Below are positions 24,063 through 31,800 of a stretch of 64,000 bases of DNA, in pieces. The stretch comes from JAHFDS01 sp964593795 (lineage in GTDB: Bacteria; Myxococcota_A; Polyangia; JAHFDS01), in NCBI GenBank assembly GCA_964593795.1, contig CAZQJC010000048.1, forward strand, positions 1 through 64,000, read 5' to 3'. The stretch's first letter is position 1, and each line of letters opens with the position of its first letter. The translations under genes were made by a program, and so were the position numbers. Below the pieces are notes generated by a model, which worked only from the letters and a program-made list of their open reading frames with translations, did not search any database and was not told where the DNA came from.

Positions 24063-27000
24063 ATGCCGCGGCGCTTGCTGATCCCCGAACGTGTCTGCCG
24101 ACCCACTTGCCTGACGGGCGGTGCAAAGACCTCTGGCGGTGCCTCGACCGATTACCAGCGTGAGGTCCGGCGCGAGTCGAAGATCCTGCAGGCTGGGCGG
24201 CTCAGCCCCTTCCCGGTCGGCACACCTGACGCCGACATCGACGTCGACGTGCTGCTCCGGAGCAGCGGCGACGCGGACGGCGCGCGCTGGACCTGGCGCA
24301 ACTACGGCACCGGCACGTACCACGGCAAGAGCCGCGCCGGCGACCTCTCCGACGTCAAGCTGCTCCGCACCGCGTCCTCGAGCGGGACGCGCCTCTCCCG
24401 ACCCAAGCTGCTCGCGCTCGCCTCGGGCGAGCTCCTCTGCCTGCACCTCGTGGGCACGGCGAGCGACGGCGCCGAGGGCGTGTCGTGGCTGACGTGGTCC
24501 ACCACGAATGGGTGGAGCGTGACGACCAACCTGAGCCTGTCGATCTCGGGGGGCAACTACCGCATCCGCGCGGTGGACGCGGTCCAGTTCCCGGACACCG
24601 GCGAGATCGTCGTGATGGTGCTGACGACCATCGGCGGCTCGACGGCGATCCTGCAGCGCTTCTCCTGCGCCATCGATAGCGACATCGCCGCGCCGCTATC
24701 CATCGTGCCGACCGGGACGTGGATGTGGCAGCAGACGCTCACGTCGGTCGACGGCATGGCGATGGAGATCCTGCCGTCGGGCAACCGGCTCTCGATGCTG
24801 ATCCACGACAACGGCGCCGCGCTGTGGGCGACCGTGTCGAACGATCGCGGCGTGACGTGGTCGAACCTGAAGGTCGCAGGGCAGTACGCGCAGAACCCCG
24901 TGCTGAGTCTCGGCATGTCGCTCGCGTCTCCTGGCGGCGTCTCGATGTGCCAAACGCGCGCCGGACACCTGATGGCGATCGCGCCCGCGGTGTCGGCTGC
25001 CTACGAGGCGGCGGTCGGCTGGACCGAACACAGCAGCCCGCGCCTGCGCTTCCTCATGTCCGCCGACGGCATCAACTGGGAGGACATGGTCAAGGCGTCG
25101 TGGGTGGACAACGACGTGAACGCCGGCAACGTGATCTCCCAGGCGGAGGGACTCCTCGAGGAGGGCATGAGCGATGGCGCGATCGTCGTCGGCGATGATG
25201 GTCTGCCGCGCATCTTCGGGTGCCTGCACGGCGACCCTGCGGCCACGCTGACCGGCTTCTTCGACGAGCTGACCCTGCTCACGATCGGCAGCCCGGATCT
25301 GACGCCGTCGGACGCGGGGCGGCTCTTGCGGGGCGCGGAGGCGTACTCGGTCAACAGCACCGGCCGCTTCGTGATGACCGGACCGAAGGGGCTGGACGGC
25401 CAGCGCAGTCCGACGAGCAATGCGAACGTCCTCAGCGGCTCGAGCAAGCCGGCGGCCACGCTGAGCCGCTGCAGCCCGCAGAACATCGCCGGCGGCGGGC
25501 TCGGCTCTGGCGACCTGCGCTCGAGCCCCAGCTTTCGCGGCCTGCGCACGCTCGACGTGGTCAACTTCCGTGGCGCGCTGTGGATGGTCTGCGCGTTCGA
25601 GGACACCGCGGCGACGACCAGCGCCCTCGTCTTCGCCCGGTCGAACGTGTGGGACGAGCTCCTCGCCCTGCCGCCCGAGACGTCGCTGGCCGCCAGTGTG
25701 TTCCGCGGCCGCGTGCCGCAGCTCGGCTATCTGCCGGGCGCCACGCCGGACCGCTACGGCTGGACGCGCACCGGCACGGCCGGCAACGTGACCATGAACA
25801 CCGGCACGGGCGGCTGCAAGATCGACAACGGCGACGGCGTCGCGACCTACTTCTCCACGGCCACGCTCGGGGGTCTGGCGGGCTACGCGACCGAGCTCCG
25901 CTTCACCGTGGTTCCGGGAAGCGGCGGTGACCTCACGGCGAACAACATCGCCCTGCGCCTGCGGCAGACGGTCGGTGGCGCGCGCTGCTCGTTCTCGATC
26001 CGCTTCACCAGCACGAGCATTGCCGTGGTCGATGAGTCGGGCCCGACGACGCTGCAGAGCGCCACGGGCCTCGACCTGAGCAACGGCGTCGAGGTGCGGC
26101 TCCTCTACGACGGCGCGTCCACGCTGACCGCGGTCTTCTACCGCGTGCTCGCCGCGACCGACCCGGAGAGCGATGGCGCCTGGACGGCGCTCGTCTCGGC
26201 CGGCGCCGTAGGTACCATCGCCGGAGCGACCGAGTCGCTCGAGTGGGGCAACATGACCACCACGCCGGCGGTCTCCACCTGGCGCTTCCACGCCCACGGG
26301 CGCCTGCAGTCCACGAGCCTCTCGACGCGCGCGCTCCTGCAGGCGCACGCGATGACCTCGCAGACCTACGCCGAGATGGCGGACGACCCGGCCAGCTTCC
26401 TCTCGCGCATCCCCGCCTACGACGACGGGCTGCGCCACGGCTCGCGCGCACCGGTCTGCACCTCGAGGCCGGAGGCGTGGATCAAGTCGGGCGTGAAGGT
26501 GCGGTGGGCGGGCGCAGCAGGCATCGCCACGCCGCCCTCGAACCAAGACCACTGGCGCGTGACGTCGTCATGGACGCACGACCAGTCGCGCATCCGCAAG
26601 GGGCCGGTCGGCGACTTCTGGCGCTCGGCCGACTGCAGCGCGGCCAGCTTCCACAAGTTCGACGCCGGCAATGACGAGCGGTTCAAGCCGGAGCAGATCG
26701 CCCTCTTCCGCTGCAACGCCGCTTTCGGCCGCGTGCAGCTCAACGACACCGACGCATGGGGCGGGCCGTCGATCGACGTGGACTTCGGATGCGCGTCGGA
26801 GACCATCGCGCGCTACGATCTCAAACTGAGCTCCGGCTGGACGGTCGAGGGCGCGAACAATCAGGTGGTGCGTCTGACGTCGGGCTCGCTCACCAAGAAC
26901 CGCTACCGCTCGAACGACCGCGTCACGTGGTACGTTTACTCCTCGAGCCTCAACCGCACGCGCAAGATCACCGGCAACGACGGCACGCGCATCTACCTGG

Positions 27001-27653
27001 ACGGCTCGCTCTCGGGCGCCACCGGGTACATCGCCATCTTCCCCGACGTGATCGCGTTCTCGCTCGGATCGCTGACGGCGGCCGGCTACCGCTACATGCG
27101 GGTTCAGGTCGGCAATGCCGCGGCGACCGCCGAGACCACCGCGGAGGGCTACTTCAAGCTCGGCCTGGTGGTGCCCGGCTACTCGTTCGCGCTCGCCGAC
27201 CCCGGTGCCGATCCCGAGTGGGGCTTCTCGCATCGGCGCACGCCGCGCACGGTCGAGGCGGGCGGTCCCTTCTACAAGAGCGTCCGCAACGTCGGGCCCG
27301 CGCTGCGCTCCTGGGCGTTCGGCTTCGACTTCCTGCGCGCGGCCACCGACCGCAGCAACCTGACGAGCACGCCGACGGTGCCGACCGACCTGCGCGGCAC
27401 CTACCAGGAGCTCCTCGACATGCTCGAGGCGTCCCTGTGGGGCGAGGAGATCTGCGCCCTCTTCTACGAGCCGGACGATCACGTGGCGGACGGGGCCTAT
27501 TCAACGTTTGGCCGGAGAACCTTTGACGTGGCGCCTGTGCGCGTGCGCGCGGCGTTCGACGCGAAGCACCTCGCCTACGAATACCTGACGACCGAGCAGC
27601 TCAACAAGCCGGTCTACTCCGTGGCGCCGATCCTCCTCGAGGAGGTGGCGTAG
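24063..27653 (+). CDS. Giant tail-fibre/adhesin-like protein with sialidase-type Asp boxes
   Basis: 1196 residues from ATG 24063; an upstream in-frame start would run into the divergent promoter. The N-terminal half reads as a beta-propeller with Asp-box-like motifs (SNDRGVTWSN, SADGINWEDM and a weaker WSTTNGWS). The middle is a jelly-roll/concanavalin-like section (GYATELRFTVVPGSGGDL). The C-terminal about 200 residues are another domain rich in aromatic residues (FYKSVRNVGPALRSWAFGFD). No signal peptide is seen. Size and composition suggest a phage receptor-binding or tail protein. Catalytic residues of true sialidases were not identified. Confidence 0.65.
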   Translation: MPRRLLIPERVCRPTCLTGGAKTSGGASTDYQREVRRESKILQAGRLSPFPVGTPDADIDVDVLLRSSGDADGARWTWRNYGTGTYHGKSRAGDLSDVKLLRTASSSGTRLSRPKLLALASGELLCLHLVGTASDGAEGVSWLTWSTTNGWSVTTNLSLSISGGNYRIRAVDAVQFPDTGEIVVMVLTTIGGSTAILQRFSCAIDSDIAAPLSIVPTGTWMWQQTLTSVDGMAMEILPSGNRLSMLIHDNGAALWATVSNDRGVTWSNLKVAGQYAQNPVLSLGMSLASPGGVSMCQTRAGHLMAIAPAVSAAYEAAVGWTEHSSPRLRFLMSADGINWEDMVKASWVDNDVNAGNVISQAEGLLEEGMSDGAIVVGDDGLPRIFGCLHGDPAATLTGFFDELTLLTIGSPDLTPSDAGRLLRGAEAYSVNSTGRFVMTGPKGLDGQRSPTSNANVLSGSSKPAATLSRCSPQNIAGGGLGSGDLRSSPSFRGLRTLDVVNFRGALWMVCAFEDTAATTSALVFARSNVWDELLALPPETSLAASVFRGRVPQLGYLPGATPDRYGWTRTGTAGNVTMNTGTGGCKIDNGDGVATYFSTATLGGLAGYATELRFTVVPGSGGDLTANNIALRLRQTVGGARCSFSIRFTSTSIAVVDESGPTTLQSATGLDLSNGVEVRLLYDGASTLTAVFYRVLAATDPESDGAWTALVSAGAVGTIAGATESLEWGNMTTTPAVSTWRFHAHGRLQSTSLSTRALLQAHAMTSQTYAEMADDPASFLSRIPAYDDGLRHGSRAPVCTSRPEAWIKSGVKVRWAGAAGIATPPSNQDHWRVTSSWTHDQSRIRKGPVGDFWRSADCSAASFHKFDAGNDERFKPEQIALFRCNAAFGRVQLNDTDAWGGPSIDVDFGCASETIARYDLKLSSGWTVEGANNQVVRLTSGSLTKNRYRSNDRVTWYVYSSSLNRTRKITGNDGTRIYLDGSLSGATGYIAIFPDVIAFSLGSLTAAGYRYMRVQVGNAAATAETTAEGYFKLGLVVPGYSFALADPGADPEWGFSHRRTPRTVEAGGPFYKSVRNVGPALRSWAFGFDFLRAATDRSNLTSTPTVPTDLRGTYQELLDMLEASLWGEEICALFYEPDDHVADGAYSTFGRRTFDVAPVRVRAAFDAKHLAYEYLTTEQLNKPVYSVAPILLEEVA

Positions 27654-27699
27654 GTGGCGCTCGGCGGCCCGGCGGTGTCTCGGTGGCGGGGGTGCGCTC

Positions 27700-28257
27700 G
27701 TGATCGTGCTCGCGCTCGATCCTGGGCTGGCCGCGTGCGGCTTTGCTGTGGCGCGGCTTCACCGCGACGGCGAGGAGCTGCTCGAGGTCGGGGTGCTCCA
27801 CACCGAGAAGTCCGACAAGAAGCGCGGCGTCCGCGCCAGCGACGACCTGACGCGCCGGGGCCGCGAGCTCTGGCGTGGGCTGCGGGACATCGTCCGGCGG
27901 CACGCTCCCGCGGCGATCTGCGTCGAGGCCGTGAGCTTCCCTCGCAGCTCGAGCGCGGCCGCGAAGACCGCACTGGCGCGCGGCTGCGTGATCGCCCTGG
28001 CCGAGGTCCTCGGGGGCCTGCCCATCGCCGAAGCATCGCCGCAGGACGTCAAGCAGGCGGTGTGCGCGCGGAAGGACGCGTCGAAGCAGGACGTCGAGCG
28101 CGCCGTGCTCGAGCGGTGGCCCGGGGCCGAGGCGCTGTGCGCCGCCGGGCGCGTGCGGAAGAGCGATCGCGAGCACGTCTTCGACGCGGCCGCCGTGTTC
28201 GTGGCGTGCCTCGAGAGTGATGCCCTGCGGATGGCGCGCCGGCTCGTGGCAGCATAG
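27700..28257 (+). CDS. RuvC-like Holliday junction resolvase
   Basis: 185 residues from GTG 27700. RNase H-fold with catalytic acids in RuvC order: D7 in VLALDPGLAACGFAV, E76 in ICVEAVSF, and H159/D162 in REHVFDAAAVFVA. The SPQDVKQAVCARKDASKQDV segment matches the RuvC core. Phage RuvC-like enzymes resolve replication/recombination branches before packaging. It follows the giant gene by 46 bases on the same strand. Confidence 0.88.
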   Translation: MIVLALDPGLAACGFAVARLHRDGEELLEVGVLHTEKSDKKRGVRASDDLTRRGRELWRGLRDIVRRHAPAAICVEAVSFPRSSSAAAKTALARGCVIALAEVLGGLPIAEASPQDVKQAVCARKDASKQDVERAVLERWPGAEALCAAGRVRKSDREHVFDAAAVFVACLESDALRMARRLVAA

Positions 28258-28307
28258 GAGCCGATCAGGTCCGACGTGCACCGCCCGAGGCTCGAGAGCA
28301 CTTCGTC

Positions 28308-28598
28308 TCAGCCGCCTTGAGCGATCACGCGGCGCTGGTACTCGGCAACGACCCATGCCCCGTCGTTCTCGCAGGTCACAACGCGCCGAAGCTCGACCGC
28401 GGGCATGTCGCCACAGACCCGAGCATCCTTCCGGATGTGGCTGGCGGCATACTCATCCGCTCCCCTGGAGACCTTGATCCGCCACGAGGTCTTTCGCCCC
28501 TCGTAGAAGAAGTAGAGATAGTAGTGGTCTCCACCCTCGTCGCGAAAACCCTTGCGAACAGCGGCGCGCCGCGCCTCCGCGGCGTCAACAGGCTTCAT
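28308..28598 (-). CDS. HicA-like toxin candidate
   Basis: 96 residues. A compact pattern, KGFRDEGGDHYYLYFFYEGRKTSWRIKVSRG followed by a short C-terminal helix (the two are quoted in parts: GDHYYLYFFYEGRKTSWRI and KVSRGADEYAASHI), resembles the dsRBD-like HicA/YcfA fold where a conserved His follows a KGF and GDH turn. Its ATG overlaps the stop of the preceding HicB-like gene (ATGA). HicA proteins are mRNA interferases. The match is by pattern only, so family membership is tentative. Confidence 0.5.
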   Translation of the reverse strand: MKPVDAAEARRAAVRKGFRDEGGDHYYLYFFYEGRKTSWRIKVSRGADEYAASHIRKDARVCGDMPAVELRRVVTCENDGAWVVAEYQRRVIAQGG

Positions 28599-28984
28599 GG
28601 AAGGGCGAAGAGAAGGCGGCGCTTCAGCGCGAGGGCATCGCCCGCCAATTGATCGTCGTCGGTGGACGCAAGTTCGTCGCGGAACCGCAAGATCTCATGG
28701 CCGAGATCGAGCTGCGCGGCCTCGGGCGTGGAGCCAATACCGCCCGAGTTCGCGAACCTGCAGTAGGCAACGAAGTTGCCGTCGTCGGGATCGCGGGAGA
28801 CGTCGATGCGCAGGGGGCTTCGCAGGTCCCGGAAGGTGCCATCTTCGCAAAGGAGGCGACCGATCCATACCACGGTAGGGGGAAAATCCACGTCCCGCAC
28901 GGTCGTGCCGATCGGCGCAAGGCGGGGCTCATCCCCGAGGAACTCACACCCAGATCGATCGGTCTTGGCGATCGCGTATGCCAT
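28595..28984 (-). CDS. HicB-like antitoxin candidate
   Basis: 129 residues from ATG 28984, which overlaps the TIGR04255 gene stop. The C-terminal half has the HicB-like order: strand, SRDPDDGNFVAYCRFANS, G-x-G, STPEAAQLDLGHEILRFRDEL. The N-terminal half is a separate, unassigned beta-rich segment. Antitoxin-before-toxin order and overlap with the HicA-like gene support a toxin-antitoxin pair. No C-terminal DNA-binding HTH is seen. Confidence 0.45.
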   Translation of the reverse strand: MAYAIAKTDRSGCEFLGDEPRLAPIGTTVRDVDFPPTVVWIGRLLCEDGTFRDLRSPLRIDVSRDPDDGNFVAYCRFANSGGIGSTPEAAQLDLGHEILRFRDELASTDDDQLAGDALALKRRLLFALP

Positions 28985-29721
28985 CAGCCCCTGCCTTCCA
29001 AGGCGGCCACACCTGCATCGGACAAGAGCCCGAAGAAGGTGCTGTCGATTATATGGTGCGCGCGCGGGAGGAACGCAAGGTCCTCCCCGGCGGTGGCATC
29101 CAGCACGAAAGCATCGAGATCCAAGAGGAAACCGTCCACGGCCATCGGGTACTTGCCGATGCTCGGACCGCCGGGAGACTGCGCAGCAGCCTGTGCGGGG
29201 CCGCACGTGATGCGCAGGCGAGACCCGCCGTCTCGCTCCAAAACGAAGCTGCACTGCGCGGGCTCCACCAGCTTGCCGCCGACGACGTCCGGCAGACTGG
29301 CGCCGATCTTGAGCCACGGGTGGATCCCCTCAAGAGAGCCGGGGATCAGCGGCAGGAGGTTCACGAAGCGAAGGCCGAGACGACGAAACTCGGGTGGTTC
29401 GTGCACGCCGTGAATGATCTCCAACACCCGCGTCACGAGAGACTCAAAGGCAGGGAAGACCGTGTAGCACTTCGTGCTCACGATGATGGAGTTGAGTGCA
29501 ACCCCGACGGTGTTCTGCAGGTCCGCGCTCGCGAAGCGATAGTGCTGCAGGGACGGTGCTTCCCCCGGCGCCGCGTTGGGCACGAGCAGCTTGGGGAACT
29601 CCACCCTGAGCTCGTTCTGGATTCGAGCGAGGCCATCGATGAGGGCGAAGTCACCTGGGAACTTGACCTCGTACACGACCTCCACGAGTGGCGAGTTCGG
29701 AAGCTGCGATCGCGGGCTCAT
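28984..29721 (-). CDS. TIGR04255 family protein
   Basis: 245 residues. N-terminal LVEVVYEVKFPGD, a central Leu-rich FEFRRLGLRFVNLLPLIPGS-type segment (here PEFRRLGLRFVNLLPL) and a terminal helix with AHHIIDSTFFGLLSD are the marks of the sporadically distributed TIGR04255 family. Its function is unknown; members are typically found in variable genomic islands. Here it is the first gene of a three-gene overlapping operon with HicB- and HicA-like genes, which suggests a conflict or regulatory module. Confidence 0.75.
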   Translation of the reverse strand: MSPRSQLPNSPLVEVVYEVKFPGDFALIDGLARIQNELRVEFPKLLVPNAAPGEAPSLQHYRFASADLQNTVGVALNSIIVSTKCYTVFPAFESLVTRVLEIIHGVHEPPEFRRLGLRFVNLLPLIPGSLEGIHPWLKIGASLPDVVGGKLVEPAQCSFVLERDGGSRLRITCGPAQAAAQSPGGPSIGKYPMAVDGFLLDLDAFVLDATAGEDLAFLPRAHHIIDSTFFGLLSDAGVAALEGRG

Positions 29722-29834
29722 GGCGGCCCGTTCTTAAGCCAGAACCAGGCCAGAGTCCACAGGACGAACCGGCTACCGTCGCAGCGCTTGCCAGTCTGCT
29801 CTCGGGTGGGGCCTCCGATGGCAGAGGGAGGTTG

Positions 29835-30047
29835 CTACGGCGGCAGCGCCCGCCGACCCTCCGCGGACGCGCGCGCCTTCTCCCGGTCGCGCCGGCGCTG
29901 CGCCACCAGCCCGCACACGCCTCGACGCTCTCCGAGCGCCTCGCCGTCGGGAGGGCCGATCACCGAGTGCAGGAGCTCGCGCGAGGGCCCGTGCTGCGCC
30001 GGTGGCGGGCTACAGGTGAGGACGACGGCCAGGGCGAGAGCGCGCAC
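29835..30047 (-). CDS. Small lipoprotein, paralogue of the upstream gene
   Basis: 70 residues from GTG 30047, preceded by AGGAGA and starting one base after the upstream stop. Signal ALALAVVLTC (lipobox Cys12), then a GPSRELLHSVIGPPDG segment. The same order (TC, GP, EL, VIGPPEG) is present in the 30049-30462 gene, so the two are diverged duplicates. No function known. Confidence 0.55.
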   Translation of the reverse strand: MRALALAVVLTCSPPPAQHGPSRELLHSVIGPPDGEALGERRGVCGLVAQRRRDREKARASAEGRRALPP

Positions 30048-30048
30048 G

Positions 30049-30462
30049 TCAGCGTCTCCTAAGCGACAGAGGAGGCGAAGACCAGTACAGATGAGGGGGC
30101 TCGGCACACGCGCGCGGTATCGGCCGCCGACCGAAGTGCCCGCGAAGGGTGATGTTGGCGCAAAACTCCGACAGCCACTCGGCATGCTGCCTGGCTTCGC
30201 GCTCGCGCTCGAGGTTCCACTGGATCCGCCAGGCCGCGAGCTCGCGCGTACGCTTCACCTCGGCGAGGCCCTGCTCGAGCAGTCGCTGGTCGACGGCGGC
30301 CTGGCCCTGTTGCTGTCGCTCAAGCATCGCAGGCGTCACCCAGCCGTGACCGGGGTGCCACTCCCTGCCCTCGGGCGGCCCGATGACCGTGCGCCGCAGC
30401 TCGGCGGGCGTGGGCCCGTGGCGGTGGCAGGTGACGACCAGCGCCAGGGCGAGGAGCCGCAT
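30049..30462 (-). CDS. Coiled-coil lipoprotein (possible outer spanin-like)
   Basis: 137 residues. Lipobox LVVTC near residue 12, a Pro-rich GPTPAELRRTVIGPPEG segment, then a long charged helix (about 45-105; QQQGQAAVDQRLLEQGLAEV and onward) that may form a coiled coil, and a Pro/Arg-rich tail. Short lipoproteins with periplasmic coiled coils can be outer spanins, but no inner spanin is adjacent. The paralogue lies immediately downstream. Confidence 0.55.
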   Translation of the reverse strand: MRLLALALVVTCHRHGPTPAELRRTVIGPPEGREWHPGHGWVTPAMLERQQQGQAAVDQRLLEQGLAEVKRTRELAAWRIQWNLEREREARQHAEWLSEFCANITLRGHFGRRPIPRACAEPPHLYWSSPPLSLRRR

Positions 30463-30542
30463 GTGCGGCGGAGGGCGCTCGAGGGTGGATGTGACTCGGA
30501 GCTCCCCCTTGCTCCCGCCGGCGCGAGATCCATACTAGACGC

Positions 30543-30980
30543 ATGGGGGCAATTGCAGCGATCGCGCTGGCAGTTCTTCTTGCAGCGGTGAGCCCGAACC
30601 AGGCATGCCAGGTCGCGAAGGGATCCTTCAGCAACTACGAGCATCTGGTAGACGTCATCCGGGCTTCCAGCAAGCACGCCAGCGTCCCGAAGGACGTTGG
30701 GGCTTGTCGCGAGCTTGCGCGGGAGGCGGGTGGCTTCGCGAAGCTAGCTGGGGAAGCATTGCGTGCCGGATGGATAACCAGGGCCGTCGCGGGAATCGCT
30801 TTTGCCAAGTACACGGAGCAGGTGGGATTCTGTGCTTGCGAGGATGCGTTTGGCGTTCCTCACGAGCCCCCCAGCGCGTCGCCGCCGCGGGCTCCAAAGA
30901 CGCCACCTCCGCCCCCAACGGATCCCGAGCGGAAGAAGCCCAGCCTCCGTTGCATCGTGCTGCCGAAAACCTGCAAGTAG
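30543..30980 (+). CDS. Small secreted Cys-rich protein
   Basis: 145 residues. Signal peptide MGAIAAIALAVLLAAVSPNQAC; cleavage near Ala21 or lipidation at Cys22. The mature part has a helical body and Cys residues in CACEDAF and RCIVLPKTCK. A Pro/Lys-rich linker (PPRAPKTPPPPPTDP) precedes the C terminus. No family recognised. Confidence 0.55.
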   Translation: MGAIAAIALAVLLAAVSPNQACQVAKGSFSNYEHLVDVIRASSKHASVPKDVGACRELAREAGGFAKLAGEALRAGWITRAVAGIAFAKYTEQVGFCACEDAFGVPHEPPSASPPRAPKTPPPPPTDPERKKPSLRCIVLPKTCK

Positions 30981-31078
30981 GGGCGGGGCTGTAGGAGTGG
31001 GGCAACGCTCGCGGCGCCGTGGGTAGGCGATGACCGACCCGTGAGGATCGACGGCGCGCCCTCGGGCACGCTCGAGGC

Positions 31079-31249
31079 ATGAAGCTCGCCGCCCTCGTGG
31101 CCCTACTCCTCTCGTGCGGTGGTGCCGACGAATCTGCGCCGCGCCCGTCTGGCATCCACTTCGAACGCGAGTACCTCGAGCGCGTGCCCGTGGGCCGGGA
31201 TGTGTGCTCGATCATCGAGGCTGCACCGGACGCCGGCGCTCAGCCATGA
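31079..31249 (+). CDS. Very small lipoprotein
   Basis: 56 residues from ATG 31079. Signal MKLAALVALLLSC with lipobox Cys13, then a short charged mature peptide (FEREYLERVPVGRDVCSI). Its stop overlaps the ATG of the next gene (ATGA), so it is translationally coupled to it. The size recalls lytic or superinfection-exclusion lipopeptides; there is no direct evidence of function. Confidence 0.6.
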   Translation: MKLAALVALLLSCGGADESAPRPSGIHFEREYLERVPVGRDVCSIIEAAPDAGAQP

Positions 31250-31611
31250 GCTCCCGTCGAGCGCTCGTCCTCGTGGCCTCCGTACTCCTGCCCTCGATTG
31301 CGAGCGCGCACCCGATGGTGCGGGCGATGTGGGGCGCGGCACCGACTGGTCACGTCCCTTCCGATGCCGCCGAGGACGGGATCTTCCTGAGTGGGACGCG
31401 TGACGTGGGCGATGGCTGCGGAGCAGACGACGTCGGCGTCACGGGCCACTCCGGGGCTGGTCTCGGCTCGGCCCTGAACATCGACTTCATCCGCGAGATC
31501 TCTCTCGGCGGCCTCCCCGCGTTCATCATCGACCGCCGCATACTCGACTACCTGCCCCTGCTCGATCGGGACGCCGTGCGCGCGGCGCGAGCGCTCACGC
31601 CGGGGCTGTAG
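31246..31611 (+). CDS. Small secreted protein
   Basis: 121 residues from ATG 31246. A clear signal peptide (MSSRRALVLVASVLLPSIASA) with a SASA-H cleavage site. The mature part is Gly/Asp-rich (GTRDVGDGCGADDVGVTGHS). No family recognised. Coupled to the 56-residue lipoprotein upstream. Confidence 0.6.
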   Translation: MSSRRALVLVASVLLPSIASAHPMVRAMWGAAPTGHVPSDAAEDGIFLSGTRDVGDGCGADDVGVTGHSGAGLGSALNIDFIREISLGGLPAFIIDRRILDYLPLLDRDAVRAARALTPGL

Positions 31612-31658
31612 GTCGTCAGCCTTCGCGGTGGGTGGACCTCGGTGCGCACCCCCGCAAC

Positions 31659-31692
31659 GAATTTTCGTCGATGACACGGGTGGCGAAAATTC
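31659..31692. repeat. Inverted repeat after the secreted-protein gene
   Basis: GAATTTTCG and CGAAAATTC: perfect 9-bp arms separated by 16 bases, 47 bases after the stop at 31611 and 109 bases before the next start. AT-rich arms are striking in this GC-rich DNA. It could be a protein-binding site or a weak terminator; no T-run follows. Confidence 0.6.
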
Positions 31693-31800
31693 GCTGGGCG
31701 GCCGACAGGTGCGAGCTTGTGACGGTGATGGCTATGGACGGGGCGGGGCGGGTGGAGGACGATGCCGGCGCTCAGCGTTTTGGCTGAGGGGGAGGCGAGC

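Noticed and set aside
24696..26552. 618-codon minus-strand frame under the giant Asp-box gene
   Set aside because: Composition is Arg/Val/Glu/Gly shadow with no motif; the + strand frame has clear beta-rich protein character and Asp boxes.
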